Below are positions 24,302-32,360 of a stretch of 64,000 nt of DNA, in pieces (position 1 is the stretch's first letter; each line of letters begins with the position of its first letter). The DNA is taken from the NCBI GenBank assembly GCA_020638195.1, contig JACKJC010000003.1:529909-593908 (forward strand), read 5' to 3'. The notes below the pieces were generated by a model. The model saw only the letters and a list, made by a program, of their open reading frames with translations. It was not told the origin of the DNA and did not search any database. The stretch comes from Methylobacteriaceae bacterium (lineage in GTDB: Bacteria > Pseudomonadota > Alphaproteobacteria > Rhizobiales > Beijerinckiaceae). Both the position numbers and the translations under genes were made by a program.

Positions 24302-24904
24302 ATGACATTGATCGACCGCGCCGCGATGGCGCGCGCCTTGACGCGCGCGCTGACGCGAGCGCCGGAAAGCAAACGCGCGCCGCTCGCCGTTGGCGAAGTC
24401 AGCGCGACCGGGGTCTTCGAAGGCTACGCCAGCCTGTTCGGCATTGCCGACCTCGGCGGCGATGTCGTGCAGGCCGGCGCTTTCCGAGACTCCTTGCGAA
24501 AGCGCGACGCGGATCGCGTCAAGATGCTGTGGCAGCACGATCCTGCCGAGCCTATCGGCGCGTGGCTGGCGATGGAGGAAGACGCGCGCGGCCTGAAGGT
24601 CAAGGGGCGGCTCAACCTCGAAGTCTCTCGCGCCCGCGAAATTCTCGCGTTGATGCGCGAGGGCCAGGTCGACGGCCTCTCCATCGGCTTTCGCACGCTA
24701 CGCGCGACGCAGGACCGCAAGACCGGCCTGCGCCATCTGCAAAAAATCGATCTCTGGGAAATCTCGCTGGTCACCTTCCCCATGCTGCCGCAAGCGCGCG
24801 TGACGCAGGTGAAGGGCAATCTCTTTGCGCCCGCAGGCGCCGCCCCGCGTTTCGCCGTCCGGCGCGGGACTTTTTCGCGCGACGGCGCATCTGACGTGAG
24901 GTAG
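24302..24904 (+). CDS. HK97-family prohead protease (GTA g4)
   Basis: 200 residues. This serine protease of the U35 family removes the N-terminal delta domain of the capsid protein during maturation. The likely catalytic residues are His79 in MLWQHD, Ser127 in DGLSIGF and Glu153 in LWEISLVTFP. GGAG precedes the ATG. It directly precedes its substrate, the capsid gene, with a 3-bp gap. Confidence 0.92.
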   Translation: MTLIDRAAMARALTRALTRAPESKRAPLAVGEVSATGVFEGYASLFGIADLGGDVVQAGAFRDSLRKRDADRVKMLWQHDPAEPIGAWLAMEEDARGLKVKGRLNLEVSRAREILALMREGQVDGLSIGFRTLRATQDRKTGLRHLQKIDLWEISLVTFPMLPQARVTQVKGNLFAPAGAAPRFAVRRGTFSRDGASDVR

Positions 24905-24907
24905 ACA

Positions 24908-26140
24908 ATGCACGATCTCGAAAACAAATCCTACGCCTCGGAGGCCGCCGCCTTCGAGGATCTGCACCGCGCCTTCGCGGCCTTCCGCGAGACCAACGAC
25001 GAGCGGCTCGGCCAGATCGAACGCCGCCTGACGGCGGACATCGTTACCGAGGAAAAGCTGACGCGCATCGACCGCGCGCTCGACGAGACCAAGAGCCGTC
25101 TCGACCGCTTCGCGCTGGAGAGCGCGCGCCCGCGCCTCGGCGGCGCGATCAAGACCGACCATGTCGAGCGCGAGCACAAGACGGCTTTCGGCCTCTACAT
25201 GCGCGCCGGCGAGGCGGGCGGCCTCAAGGCGATCGAGCAGAAGGCGATGAGCCGCGGCTCGGGGCCGGACGGCGGCTATCTCGTGCCCGTGCCGGCCGAG
25301 CGCGAAATCCTGCGCCGCATGTCCACCGTCTCGCCGATCCGCGCCATCGCCAATGTCGTCGAGATTTCCGGCGCCTCGCTGAAACGCGCGATTTCCACCA
25401 CGGGTCCGGCGGCGGGCTGGGTGGCGGAAACCGATCCGCGTCCGCAATCGGCCAACCAGCAGATCGCGGATCTCACCTTCCCGGCGATGGAGCTCTACGC
25501 CATGCCGGCGGCGACGCAGACGCTGCTCGACGACGCCGTCGTCGACATCGAGCAGTGGATCGCCGACGAAGTCGCGGTCGTCTTCGCCGAACAGGAAGGC
25601 GCGGCCTTCGTTTCTGGCGACGGCGTCAACAAGCCCAAGGGCTTTCTCGCCTACACGACGACGCCGCAGGCCACCTGGTCGCACGGCAATATCGGCTATG
25701 TCGCGACCGGCGTGTCCGCGAACTTCCCGGCTTCAAATCCGTCGGACGTTCTCTACGATCTCGTCTATGCGCTCAAGGCAGGCTTCCGGCAGAACGCGCG
25801 ATTCGTCGTCAACCGCAAGACGCAGGCCGCGATCCGCAAGTTCAAGACCTCCACCGGCGAATATATCTGGGAGCCGCCGGCGACGCTCGGCGCGCAGGCG
25901 ACGCTGATGAACTTCCCCGTCGTCGAGGCCGAGGACATGCCCGACATCGCGGCCAATGCGCTCGCGCTCGCCTTCGGAGATTTCGAGCGCGGTTATGTCG
26001 TGGTCGACCGCGTCGGCGTGCGCGTGCTGCGCGATCCCTATTCGGCCAAGCCCTACGTGCTGTTCTACACGACCAAGCGCGTCGGGGGCGGCGTGCAGAA
26101 TTTCGACGCGATCAAACTCTTGAAATTCGGCGTGTCGTAA
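24908..26140 (+). CDS. HK97-fold major capsid protein (GTA g5)
   Basis: 410 residues. The N-terminal ~100 residues are charged and helical (scaffold-like delta domain with ERRLTADIVTEEKLTRIDRA). The capsid fold starts near GSGPDGGYLVPVPAERE and includes the family segments WVAETDPRPQS, MELYAMPAATQTLLDD, FVSGDGVNKPKGFL and the C-terminal RVGGGVQNFDAIKLLKF. Its stop codon touches the stop codon of a convergent protease gene, which splits the head genes from the adaptor gene. Confidence 0.95.
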   Translation: MHDLENKSYASEAAAFEDLHRAFAAFRETNDERLGQIERRLTADIVTEEKLTRIDRALDETKSRLDRFALESARPRLGGAIKTDHVEREHKTAFGLYMRAGEAGGLKAIEQKAMSRGSGPDGGYLVPVPAEREILRRMSTVSPIRAIANVVEISGASLKRAISTTGPAAGWVAETDPRPQSANQQIADLTFPAMELYAMPAATQTLLDDAVVDIEQWIADEVAVVFAEQEGAAFVSGDGVNKPKGFLAYTTTPQATWSHGNIGYVATGVSANFPASNPSDVLYDLVYALKAGFRQNARFVVNRKTQAAIRKFKTSTGEYIWEPPATLGAQATLMNFPVVEAEDMPDIAANALALAFGDFERGYVVVDRVGVRVLRDPYSAKPYVLFYTTKRVGGGVQNFDAIKLLKFGVS

Positions 26141-26863
26141 TCACCGCCAGCCCGCGATCGTCTGCTCGATCCAGGCGCGATAGGGCGCGACGCGCACGGC
26201 CTGCGTAAGGCCGCCGCAGCCGCGCCCCGTTTGCCCCTGTGCGAAGGCGACGATCCCGACCAGCGCGCCATTCGCAAAGACAGGCGCGCCGGAATCGCCG
26301 GTGCAGGCGCCGGCGCCGTCGTCGCTCGAAAGCCAGAGCAGCACATGCGACAGCGGCGCGCGCAGCGACAGTCGCGCGCGCCGCAACACCCCAGACGTCG
26401 AGGCGACGCCGGGTCTCGCGACGCCGAAGCCCGCGATGTCGAAGACTGCTCCGACTTCGTTCGACGCCTCGCCGATCGCGATCGGCGAAAAGGAAGCGGG
26501 CAGGGGCTCCCTCGTCTCGATCAGCGCGAGGTCGATCGATTTCGCGCGCGCCTTGACGGCATCGGCGCGAAAGCCCGGATGCCGCGTGATACGCGCCACT
26601 TCGAGCAGCGCCGGCTTGCCTGCGCCATCGCGAAAATGCACCCGCGTCGCCTGGGGCGAAGCGACGCAATGCGCGGCCGTGAGAACGACATTCGGCGCGA
26701 GCACCGCGCCGGAGCAGAAACCGGCGCCGCGCCCGCTCTGGGCGAGCGCCATCACGACATGCGCGGCATAGCCGCCGGCATCGCCCGTCGGGCCGACCAT
26801 TGCCTGCGCGCGCCCGCTCAGCGCGAGCGCTGCGAGGCAGAGAAAGAAACGTGCTGCGAACAT
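26141..26863 (-). CDS. Secreted trypsin-like serine protease inside the GTA-like cluster
   Basis: 240 residues, peptidase family S1. A signal peptide (about 1-21, FFLCLAALALSGRAQA) is followed by a complete triad: His65 in LTAAHC, Asp111 in SIDLALIE and Ser191 in GDSGAP, with Cys pairs typical of the fold (Cys50/Cys66 and Cys187/Cys216). It lies antisense between capsid and adaptor genes, and its stop is flush with the capsid stop. An upstream ATG at 26878 is equally possible. It is not part of the R. capsulatus GTA gene set known to me. It may be an unrelated host gene, or may act on the envelope or particle; the sequence does not say. Confidence 0.9.
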   Translation of the reverse strand: MFAARFFLCLAALALSGRAQAMVGPTGDAGGYAAHVVMALAQSGRGAGFCSGAVLAPNVVLTAAHCVASPQATRVHFRDGAGKPALLEVARITRHPGFRADAVKARAKSIDLALIETREPLPASFSPIAIGEASNEVGAVFDIAGFGVARPGVASTSGVLRRARLSLRAPLSHVLLWLSSDDGAGACTGDSGAPVFANGALVGIVAFAQGQTGRGCGGLTQAVRVAPYRAWIEQTIAGWR

Positions 26864-26912
26864 GGCTCTTTCTGCCATGTCCGCGCGCTCCGCGAAAGCA
26901 GGACCAAACGCC

Positions 26913-27533
26913 ATGCAATCCATTTTGATAGCGCCGCCAGTGGCGGAGCCCGTGACGCTTGCGGAGGCCAGGAGCTGGCTCCGCGTCGATACGACCGACG
27001 AGGATGGTGCAATCGCGTCGTTGATTTCCGCAGCGCGCGAAATCGTGGAAATGGCCACGCGGCGCGCGCTGGTCACGCAGAGCTGGCGCATCGTCATGGA
27101 TGCTTGGCCCTTTGCAGTCGCCCACAGGAGTTGGACGCTGCTGTCCACGCGGGCCGCCGCCCTGACGGGCGAGATTTCGCTCCCGCTCGCGCCGCTTCAG
27201 TCGGTCGCTGCGATTCGTGTTTACGATTCGATGGGCGTCGCGCAGACGCTCCCGACCTCGAGCTGGCGCCTCGTCGCCGCGCCCGAACGCGCGCGCATCG
27301 TCTTTTCGGCCGCGCCGCCGCAACCAACGGCGACTGTCGCCGGCATCGAGATCGATGTCGTCGCCGGTTACGGCGATCCGCAGGATACGCCGGCGCCATT
27401 GCGCCACGCGATCCTGTCGCTGGTTTCCTACTGGTTCGACAATCGCGGCGATGTCGCCACGACCGAGGCCGGCAATCTGCCGCCGCGCGTCGCCGCGCTG
27501 ATCGCGCCGTTCCGGCGCGGGAGGCTGGCGTGA
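26913..27533 (+). CDS. Head-tail connector/adaptor (GTA g6)
   Basis: 206 residues, with the gp6-like connector pattern: VTLAEARSWLRVDTTDEDGAIASL near the N-terminus, then TRRALVTQSWRIVMDAWP and PAPLRHAILSLVSYWFDNRG toward the end. It forms a ring under the portal. AGGA precedes the ATG. Its start is 35-50 bp from the divergent protease start, so it needs either a promoter there or readthrough across the antisense gene. Confidence 0.85.
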   Translation: MQSILIAPPVAEPVTLAEARSWLRVDTTDEDGAIASLISAAREIVEMATRRALVTQSWRIVMDAWPFAVAHRSWTLLSTRAAALTGEISLPLAPLQSVAAIRVYDSMGVAQTLPTSSWRLVAAPERARIVFSAAPPQPTATVAGIEIDVVAGYGDPQDTPAPLRHAILSLVSYWFDNRGDVATTEAGNLPPRVAALIAPFRRGRLA

Positions 27534-27862
27534 CTCGGTTGGTCAGCGAAGGCGAACTGCGCACACGCGCCATTCTTGAAACGCCCGTCGACACGGTCGA
27601 CGAGTCCGGCGCGCTCGTGCGCGTATGGCAGTCCGTCGCTTCCGTCTGGGCGAGCGTTTCGCCAAAGCGTGGAGCGGAATTTTTTGTGGCCGGCGAACAG
27701 GAGAGCGTGCTCACATCAGAGGTTGTCGTGCGCTGGCGCCCCGAAGTCGCGAGTCCCATGCGGTTTCGCATCGGCGCGCGCGCTCTGCTGATCCGCACGG
27801 CATTCGATCCTGACGGCCGCCGTCGCTTCCTCGTGTGCACATGCGAGGAATTTTCGGCCTGA
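27530..27862 (+). CDS. Head closure (stopper) protein (GTA g7)
   Basis: 110 residues, GTG start overlapping the g6 stop. Text such as VRVWQSVASVWASVSPKRGAE and MRFRIGARALLIRTAFDPDG matches phage head-closure proteins that seal the connector after packaging and dock the tail. Confidence 0.82.
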   Translation: MTRLVSEGELRTRAILETPVDTVDESGALVRVWQSVASVWASVSPKRGAEFFVAGEQESVLTSEVVVRWRPEVASPMRFRIGARALLIRTAFDPDGRRRFLVCTCEEFSA

Positions 27863-27881
27863 CCTATCTGCGAGGTGTCCC

Positions 27882-28289
27882 TTGTCTTCACCCGTTCTCG
27901 CGCTGCGCCGCGCTATTCGCGCCGCCTTGCTGAGCGATTCCACGCTGACCGACCTGCTCGGCGGCGCGCATGTCTATGACGAGGCGCCGCCGGGTGCGCC
28001 GACGCCGCGCATCGCATTTTCCGACGTGCAGTCGCGCGATTGGTCCGCGCAGGATGCACAGGGCGTGGAGCAATTGCTCGTGCTGACGGTCTGGTCGGGC
28101 GAACGCGGCGCGCGCGCCGCGCTCGACCTCGCCGAGCGCATCGTCGCGCTGCTCGATGAAGCGCCGCTTGAACTCGCTGGTCATCGGTTGATCGATCTGC
28201 GCTTCGTCGCGCTCGCCACGCGGCGCGAGCAGAACGGCCGCTACGCGCGCGCTGACATCCGCTTTCGCGCGACGACAGAGCCGAACTGA
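27882..28289 (+). CDS. DUF3168 tail terminator (GTA g8)
   Basis: 135 residues starting with TTG after GAGGTG. The DUF3168 pattern is clear: LRRAIRAALLSDSTLTDLLG, VYDEAPPGAPTPRIAF and GHRLIDLRFVALATRRE. It caps the tail tube and joins it to the head. A palindromic repeat separates it from the tail tube gene. Confidence 0.88.
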   Translation: MSSPVLALRRAIRAALLSDSTLTDLLGGAHVYDEAPPGAPTPRIAFSDVQSRDWSAQDAQGVEQLLVLTVWSGERGARAALDLAERIVALLDEAPLELAGHRLIDLRFVALATRREQNGRYARADIRFRATTEPN

Positions 28290-28295
28290 TACGCC

Positions 28296-28407
28296 GTCAT
28301 TGCGAGGAGCGAAGCGACGAAGCAATCCAGAGTCGGACCATGGCTCTGCATTGCTTCGCTACCAGGCGAAGTCGCCAACAGCCGGCTTCTACCGGGCTCG
28401 CAATGAC
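28296..28407. repeat. 112-bp palindromic repeat element in the tail operon
   Basis: Perfect 11-bp terminal inverted repeats, GTCATTGCGAG and CTCGCAATGAC, with further inverted pairing inside (GAAGCAATCCAGA against CATTGCTTCG). GTCATTGCGAGGAGCGAAGC at one end is a motif I know from dispersed intergenic repeats of many proteobacteria. It encodes nothing and sits between tail terminator and tail tube genes. Confidence 0.8.
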
Positions 28408-28429
28408 ATGACTTTCCAAGGAGAACCCC

Positions 28430-28840
28430 ATGGCCGCCCAGAAAGGCAAGGACCTGCTCGTCAAGATGGACGACGGGACAGGCGTCTTTGTAACCATCGC
28501 GGGCTTGCGCACGCGCAGGCTGTCGCTCAACGCCGACACGGTGGACGCGACCGATGCGGAATCCGTCGGTCGCTGGCGCGAATTGCTCGGCGGCGCCGGC
28601 GTGCGCCGCGCGAGCCTCGCCGGCAACGGCATTTTCAAGGACCAGGCGTCGGATGCGCTCGTGCGCCAGGTCTTCTTCGACGGCGCGATCCGCAACTGGC
28701 AGATCGTCATTCCCGACTTCGGCGTCATCGCCGGACCGTTCCAGATATCGAGCCTCGACTGGCGTGGCGAACATGCGAGCGAGGTCACCTTCGACATCGC
28801 GCTGGAATCGGCCGGCGCGCTGACATTCGCGGCGCTCTGA
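28430..28840 (+). CDS. Major tail (tube) protein, TP901-1 family (GTA g9)
   Basis: 136 residues beginning MAAQKGKDLLVKMDDGTG, with LNADTVDATDAES and HASEVTFDIALESAGALTF at the end, as in TP901-1-type tail tube proteins. Hexameric rings of it stack to form the tail. AAGGAG lies before the ATG. Confidence 0.9.
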   Translation: MAAQKGKDLLVKMDDGTGVFVTIAGLRTRRLSLNADTVDATDAESVGRWRELLGGAGVRRASLAGNGIFKDQASDALVRQVFFDGAIRNWQIVIPDFGVIAGPFQISSLDWRGEHASEVTFDIALESAGALTFAAL

Positions 28841-28843
28841 ACC

Positions 28844-29191
28844 ATGGCCAATCTGCTGCGTGGCGAAATCGTCGCCGAGATCGGCGGCGAACGCCGCACG
28901 CTTTGTCTTACGCTCGGCGCGCTCGCCGAACTCGAAGCCGCCTTTGGCGCCGGCGATGTGATCGCACTCGCCGAGCGCTTCCAGCGCGGCGGGCTTTCCG
29001 CGCGCGATCTGCTGATCATCATTGCAAGCGGTCTGCGGGGCGCGGGGGAATCTGTCGCGGACGACGAAGTGGCCGCGATGCGCGTCGACGGCGGGCTCGA
29101 AACCTATGTGCGCATCGCGGCAGATCTCATCGCCGCGACATTCGGAGGCGCGCAGCAATCGCCGCGCCCTCCGGCGCCGCAGGACGCCTGA
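28844..29191 (+). CDS. GTA-family tail assembly chaperone (g10)
   Basis: 115 residues matching the family annotated as gene transfer agent protein: GEIVAEIGGERRTLCLTLGA, LAELEAAFGAGDVIALAERF and LSARDLLIIIASGLRGAG. It lies 3 bp after the tail tube gene, where phages encode tape-measure chaperones. Confidence 0.85.
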   Translation: MANLLRGEIVAEIGGERRTLCLTLGALAELEAAFGAGDVIALAERFQRGGLSARDLLIIIASGLRGAGESVADDEVAAMRVDGGLETYVRIAADLIAATFGGAQQSPRPPAPQDA

Positions 29192-29193
29192 GC

Positions 29194-29406
29194 ATGGAAA
29201 ATTCGCGTTCTCCCCGTGAAAAATTTCCGTGGTCCGAGGCCATGCGCTTCGGTCTCGGCGTCCTGCGGCTTGCCCCCCGCGCGTTCTGGACGACGACGCC
29301 GCGCGAATTGCACGCGGCCGCCGAAGGGCTGTTCGGCCCGCGTGACGGCGTCGCGCCGTCACGCCAGAAACTTGACGCGCTGATGCGCTCCTTTCCGGAT
29401 GGGTGA
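29194..29406 (+). CDS. Small tail assembly chaperone-like protein (GTA g10.1)
   Basis: 70 residues with the compact pattern FPWSEAMRFGLGVLRLAPRA and FWTTTPRELHAAAEGLFG, as in the rcc01693-type proteins that follow g10 in GTA clusters. It starts 2 bp after g10. It may correspond to the second half of a chaperone pair. Confidence 0.78.
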   Translation: MENSRSPREKFPWSEAMRFGLGVLRLAPRAFWTTTPRELHAAAEGLFGPRDGVAPSRQKLDALMRSFPDG

Positions 29407-29412
29407 TCGACG

Positions 29413-30015
29413 ATGGCCAAACGCGGCATTCCCAGCTATGCGACGCCGACGCTACAGACAGACGGCCTCTCGGGTCTTTCGGCGTTCGCCGCGCAGGATC
29501 TCGCCGCCTTGCGTGCGCAGCTCGACGGGATCAATGCTTCCGCCGGCAATGTCTCGGCTTCTCTCACCAAGGCCTTCGCCAGCGCATCGACGAGCGGGCG
29601 CGCCTTCAATGCGACACTGGCGTCGATCACGGCCTCGCTCGCGCAGATGCTGGCGAGCGTCGGCGTGGGCTTCCTGGGCCAGGGCCTGTCGTCGATCTTC
29701 GGCGGTCTGTTCGGGGGAGGGGGCGGCAGCCTGCCGGTCGCGCCTTTCGCCGATGGTGGCATTGTCGCGAGCCCGACCTATTTCGGTGCGGGCGGTTCGC
29801 TCGGTCTGATGGGCGAGCGCGGCGCCGAGGCGATCATGCCGCTCGCGCGTGGCCCCAATGGCCAGCTCGGCGTCGTCGCCAACGGCGGAACGGCGCGCGC
29901 GACCCATGTCACGGTCAACATACAGACGCCCGATGTCGAGAGCTTCCGTCGTTCCGAGACCCAGGTCGCTGCTGCCTTGGCCCGCGCCGTCGCGCGCGGC
30001 CGACGCGGGCTCTGA
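29413..30015 (+). CDS. Short tape measure protein (GTA g11)
   Basis: 200 residues. An Ala/Ser-rich helical N-terminus (about 20-75) is followed by a hydrophobic glycine-rich segment (LASVGVGFLGQGLSSIFGGL, about 76-100) and a C-terminal portion with FADGGIVASPTYFGAGGSLG and GERGAEAIMPLARGP, typical of tape measure C-termini. Length sets tail length, so a short tail is expected, as for R. capsulatus GTA. Ordinary siphophages have a much longer protein here. Confidence 0.87.
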   Translation: MAKRGIPSYATPTLQTDGLSGLSAFAAQDLAALRAQLDGINASAGNVSASLTKAFASASTSGRAFNATLASITASLAQMLASVGVGFLGQGLSSIFGGLFGGGGGSLPVAPFADGGIVASPTYFGAGGSLGLMGERGAEAIMPLARGPNGQLGVVANGGTARATHVTVNIQTPDVESFRRSETQVAAALARAVARGRRGL

Positions 30016-30018
30016 CGA

Positions 30019-30255
30019 TCAGGCCTGCAAATAGCCGGCGATTTCGTCTTTCAGCTTGAGGCGCTCTTTCTTGAGGCTCTCAATAGTGAAGTCGTCGGCC
30101 GGCTCGACGTTGGTCTCCATGCGATGCAGCGTGCGATTCAGTTCGTGATAGCGATCCGCAATTCGCGCGAAATGCGCGTCGGAAACTTTCAGGTCGTGGA
30201 TGACCTGGGCCTTCGCCGGAAATTCGTCGGTCAACTCGTGCGCCACATGCGACAT
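30019..30255 (-). CDS. DUF465 (YdcH-like) small protein inside the GTA-like cluster
   Basis: 78 residues, start MSHVAHELTDEFP after AGGAG. The DUF465 pattern is present: FARIADRYHELNRTLHRMET and LKKERLKLKDEIAGYL, predicted to form a helical hairpin. This is a common housekeeping-type small protein of unknown role. It lies antisense between g11 and g12, with its stop 3 bp from the g11 stop. The next GTA gene starts about 100 bp beyond its own start, leaving room for divergent promoters. Confidence 0.85.
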   Translation of the reverse strand: MSHVAHELTDEFPAKAQVIHDLKVSDAHFARIADRYHELNRTLHRMETNVEPADDFTIESLKKERLKLKDEIAGYLQA

Positions 30256-30356
30256 GCCTGATCGTCTCCTTCTGTTTGTGGCCAAAGCCTAGCCAGCGCG
30301 CCGTCCGGCGCGTTGTTCTGGATCAAGTTTGCGCCCTCTTGCACGTGAGGCGGTTC

Positions 30357-30989
30357 ATGACCGGTTTCCATGAAATCCTGTTTCCGCTCGATATCGCGCT
30401 CGGCTCGCGGGGCGGCCCCGAACGGCGCACGGATGTCGTGACGCTCGGCTCCAATCGCGAGAAGCGCAACGCGCGCTGGGCGCGGTCGCGACGGCGCTGG
30501 GAGGCGGGCTACGGCGTCAAAAGCTTCGCCGACCTCGCTGAAATCGTCGAATTCTTCGAGGAGCGTCGTGGCCGGCTCTATGGCTTCCGCTGGCGTGATC
30601 GCGCCGACCATTCCTCCGGCCCGCCGGGCCGCGCGCCTGCGCCGACCGACCAGACGCTCGGGCAGGGCGATGGCGCGCGCAAGACGTTTCAACTCGCCAA
30701 GACCTACGGCGGAAATTTCGCACCCTATGCGCGCGAGATAACGAAGCCTGTTTTCGGGAGCGTCCGGGTTGCGGTGGCGGGCGTCGAACTCGACCTCGCG
30801 CAATTCGCCGTTGACGAGACCAGCGGCCTCGTCACGCTCGTCACGGCGCCTGCCGCCGGTGCGGCCGTCACGGCAGGCTTCCTCTTCGATACGCCCGCGC
30901 GATTCGACACGGATTATCTCGACATCGACCACACAGGATTCGAAGCCGGCGAAATTCCGAAAATTCCGATCCTGGAAATCCTTCCGTGA
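30357..30989 (+). CDS. DUF2460 distal tail protein (GTA g12)
   Basis: 210 residues of the DUF2460/TIGR02217 family: FHEILFPLDIALGSRGGPER, SRRRWEAGYGVKSFADLAEI and GRLYGFRWRDRADHSS. In the R. capsulatus particle this protein forms the distal end of the tail and starts the baseplate. GAGG lies before the ATG. Confidence 0.92.
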   Translation: MTGFHEILFPLDIALGSRGGPERRTDVVTLGSNREKRNARWARSRRRWEAGYGVKSFADLAEIVEFFEERRGRLYGFRWRDRADHSSGPPGRAPAPTDQTLGQGDGARKTFQLAKTYGGNFAPYAREITKPVFGSVRVAVAGVELDLAQFAVDETSGLVTLVTAPAAGAAVTAGFLFDTPARFDTDYLDIDHTGFEAGEIPKIPILEILP

Positions 30990-30996
30990 GGTTTTG

Positions 30997-31878
30997 ATGC
31001 GCGACATGGATAGCGCCACGGCGCAGGCCTTCGCCGCCGATGCGACGACACTTTGCCATTGCTGGCGCCTGACGCGTCGCGACGGCGCGGTGCTCGGCTT
31101 CACCGATCACGATCGCGACCTTGTTTTCGCCGGCGCGACCTTTCGCGCGACGACGGGCCTCGACGCCGCTCAGGCTGAAAGCGCGGCTGGCTTCGCCGTC
31201 GCCGGCGGCGAGGTGCAAGGCGCCTTCGATGATGCGGCGCTCGCCGAAGCCGATCTTGGGGCCGGCCTCTACGACGGCGCGAGCGTCGAGATCTGGATGG
31301 TCGACTGGAGCGATGTCGCACGTCGCGTTCTGATGGATATCGCCACGATCGGCGAAGTGCGGCGCACGGAATTTTCCTTCATCGCGGAATTGCGTTCGCT
31401 CGCCCATCGTTTCGACGAGGAGCAGGGCCGGCAGTTCCAGCGCAATTGTTCGGCCGATCTCGGCGACGCCAGATGCGCAGTGGACTTGTCCGCGCCTCTC
31501 TATTCGACAGGCGCGACGATCGAGGCAGTGCAATCCGACGGGGCTTTCGTCGTCGCGCCGGACGCGGAGTTCGCGCCGGGCTATTTCACCGACGGAGCTA
31601 TGACCTCGGCTACCGGCGAGCGCCACGCCATCAAGCTGCATGAAAAGGCGGTCGTCGGCGATCGCGTGGTCCTGTGGAGCGCGCAGGTCGCGACATTCGC
31701 CGAGGGCGCGCGCGTGACGCTCAGCGCGGGTTGCGACAAGAGCCCGGAGACCTGCGCCGCCAAGTTCGACAATATCGCCAACTTTCGAGGCTTTCCGCAT
31801 ATGCCCGGCAACGATGTCGTCGCGGCTTATCCCAATACGAGCGGGTCGCCGATGGATGGCGGAAGTCTCTTCCAATGA
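30997..31878 (+). CDS. DUF2163 tail hub protein (GTA g13)
   Basis: 293 residues of the DUF2163/phage BR0599 family. N-terminal TLCHCWRLTRRDGAVLGFTD and C-terminal LSAGCDKSPETCAAKFDNIA and FPHMPGND are diagnostic. The C-terminal Cys-rich segment has a conserved metal-binding appearance; a GTA hub iron-sulfur cluster would fit but is inference. The stop overlaps the next start (ATGA). Confidence 0.92.
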   Translation: MRDMDSATAQAFAADATTLCHCWRLTRRDGAVLGFTDHDRDLVFAGATFRATTGLDAAQAESAAGFAVAGGEVQGAFDDAALAEADLGAGLYDGASVEIWMVDWSDVARRVLMDIATIGEVRRTEFSFIAELRSLAHRFDEEQGRQFQRNCSADLGDARCAVDLSAPLYSTGATIEAVQSDGAFVVAPDAEFAPGYFTDGAMTSATGERHAIKLHEKAVVGDRVVLWSAQVATFAEGARVTLSAGCDKSPETCAAKFDNIANFRGFPHMPGNDVVAAYPNTSGSPMDGGSLFQ

Positions 31879-32318
31879 ACGCCCTCACACGCGAAGCCGT
31901 CGTGGCCGCGGCGCGCGCCTGGATCGGCACGCCCTATCATCACCAGGCGTCGCTGCGCGGCGTCGGCTGCGACTGCCTCGGCCTCGTGCGCGGGATCTGG
32001 CGCGAGCTCGTCGGCCCCGAGCCAGAGCCGATGCGACCCTATTCGCCGGAATGGGCGGAAGCAGGCGCCGGAGAAACGCTGCTCGAACTCGGCGACCGAT
32101 ATTTCGACCATGTCGCATCGCGCGAATGGCGCAGGGGCGACGTGCTCGCCTTTCGCTTCCATGACGGCGTGCCTGCCAAGCATCTCGGCATAGCGACCGA
32201 TGCACAGAGGATGATTCACGCGCATGACGGCGCCTGCGTCGCGGAGGTCGCGATCGGCGGCTGGCGCCATCGGATCGCGCGTGTCTACGCGTTTCCGGGG
32301 CTGGTCGAAGAACCATAG
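31875..32318 (+). CDS. NlpC/P60 cell-wall peptidase (GTA g14)
   Basis: 147 residues. The catalytic Cys lies in GVGCDCLGLVRG (about 34), with the His in AKHLGIATD and HAHDG nearby. In the GTA tail tip it is thought to cut peptidoglycan of the recipient during DNA delivery. It is translationally coupled to g13. Confidence 0.92.
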   Translation: MNALTREAVVAAARAWIGTPYHHQASLRGVGCDCLGLVRGIWRELVGPEPEPMRPYSPEWAEAGAGETLLELGDRYFDHVASREWRRGDVLAFRFHDGVPAKHLGIATDAQRMIHAHDGACVAEVAIGGWRHRIARVYAFPGLVEEP

Positions 32319-32360
32319 TCGCCGATCGCTCCTCGCTCAACACAAGTACGGGCAAAGCTC

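Noticed and set aside
28296..28407. CRISPR repeat or small RNA gene
   Set aside because: There is one palindromic unit only, with no spaced repeats. Terminal inverted repeats fit a dispersed palindromic element better.
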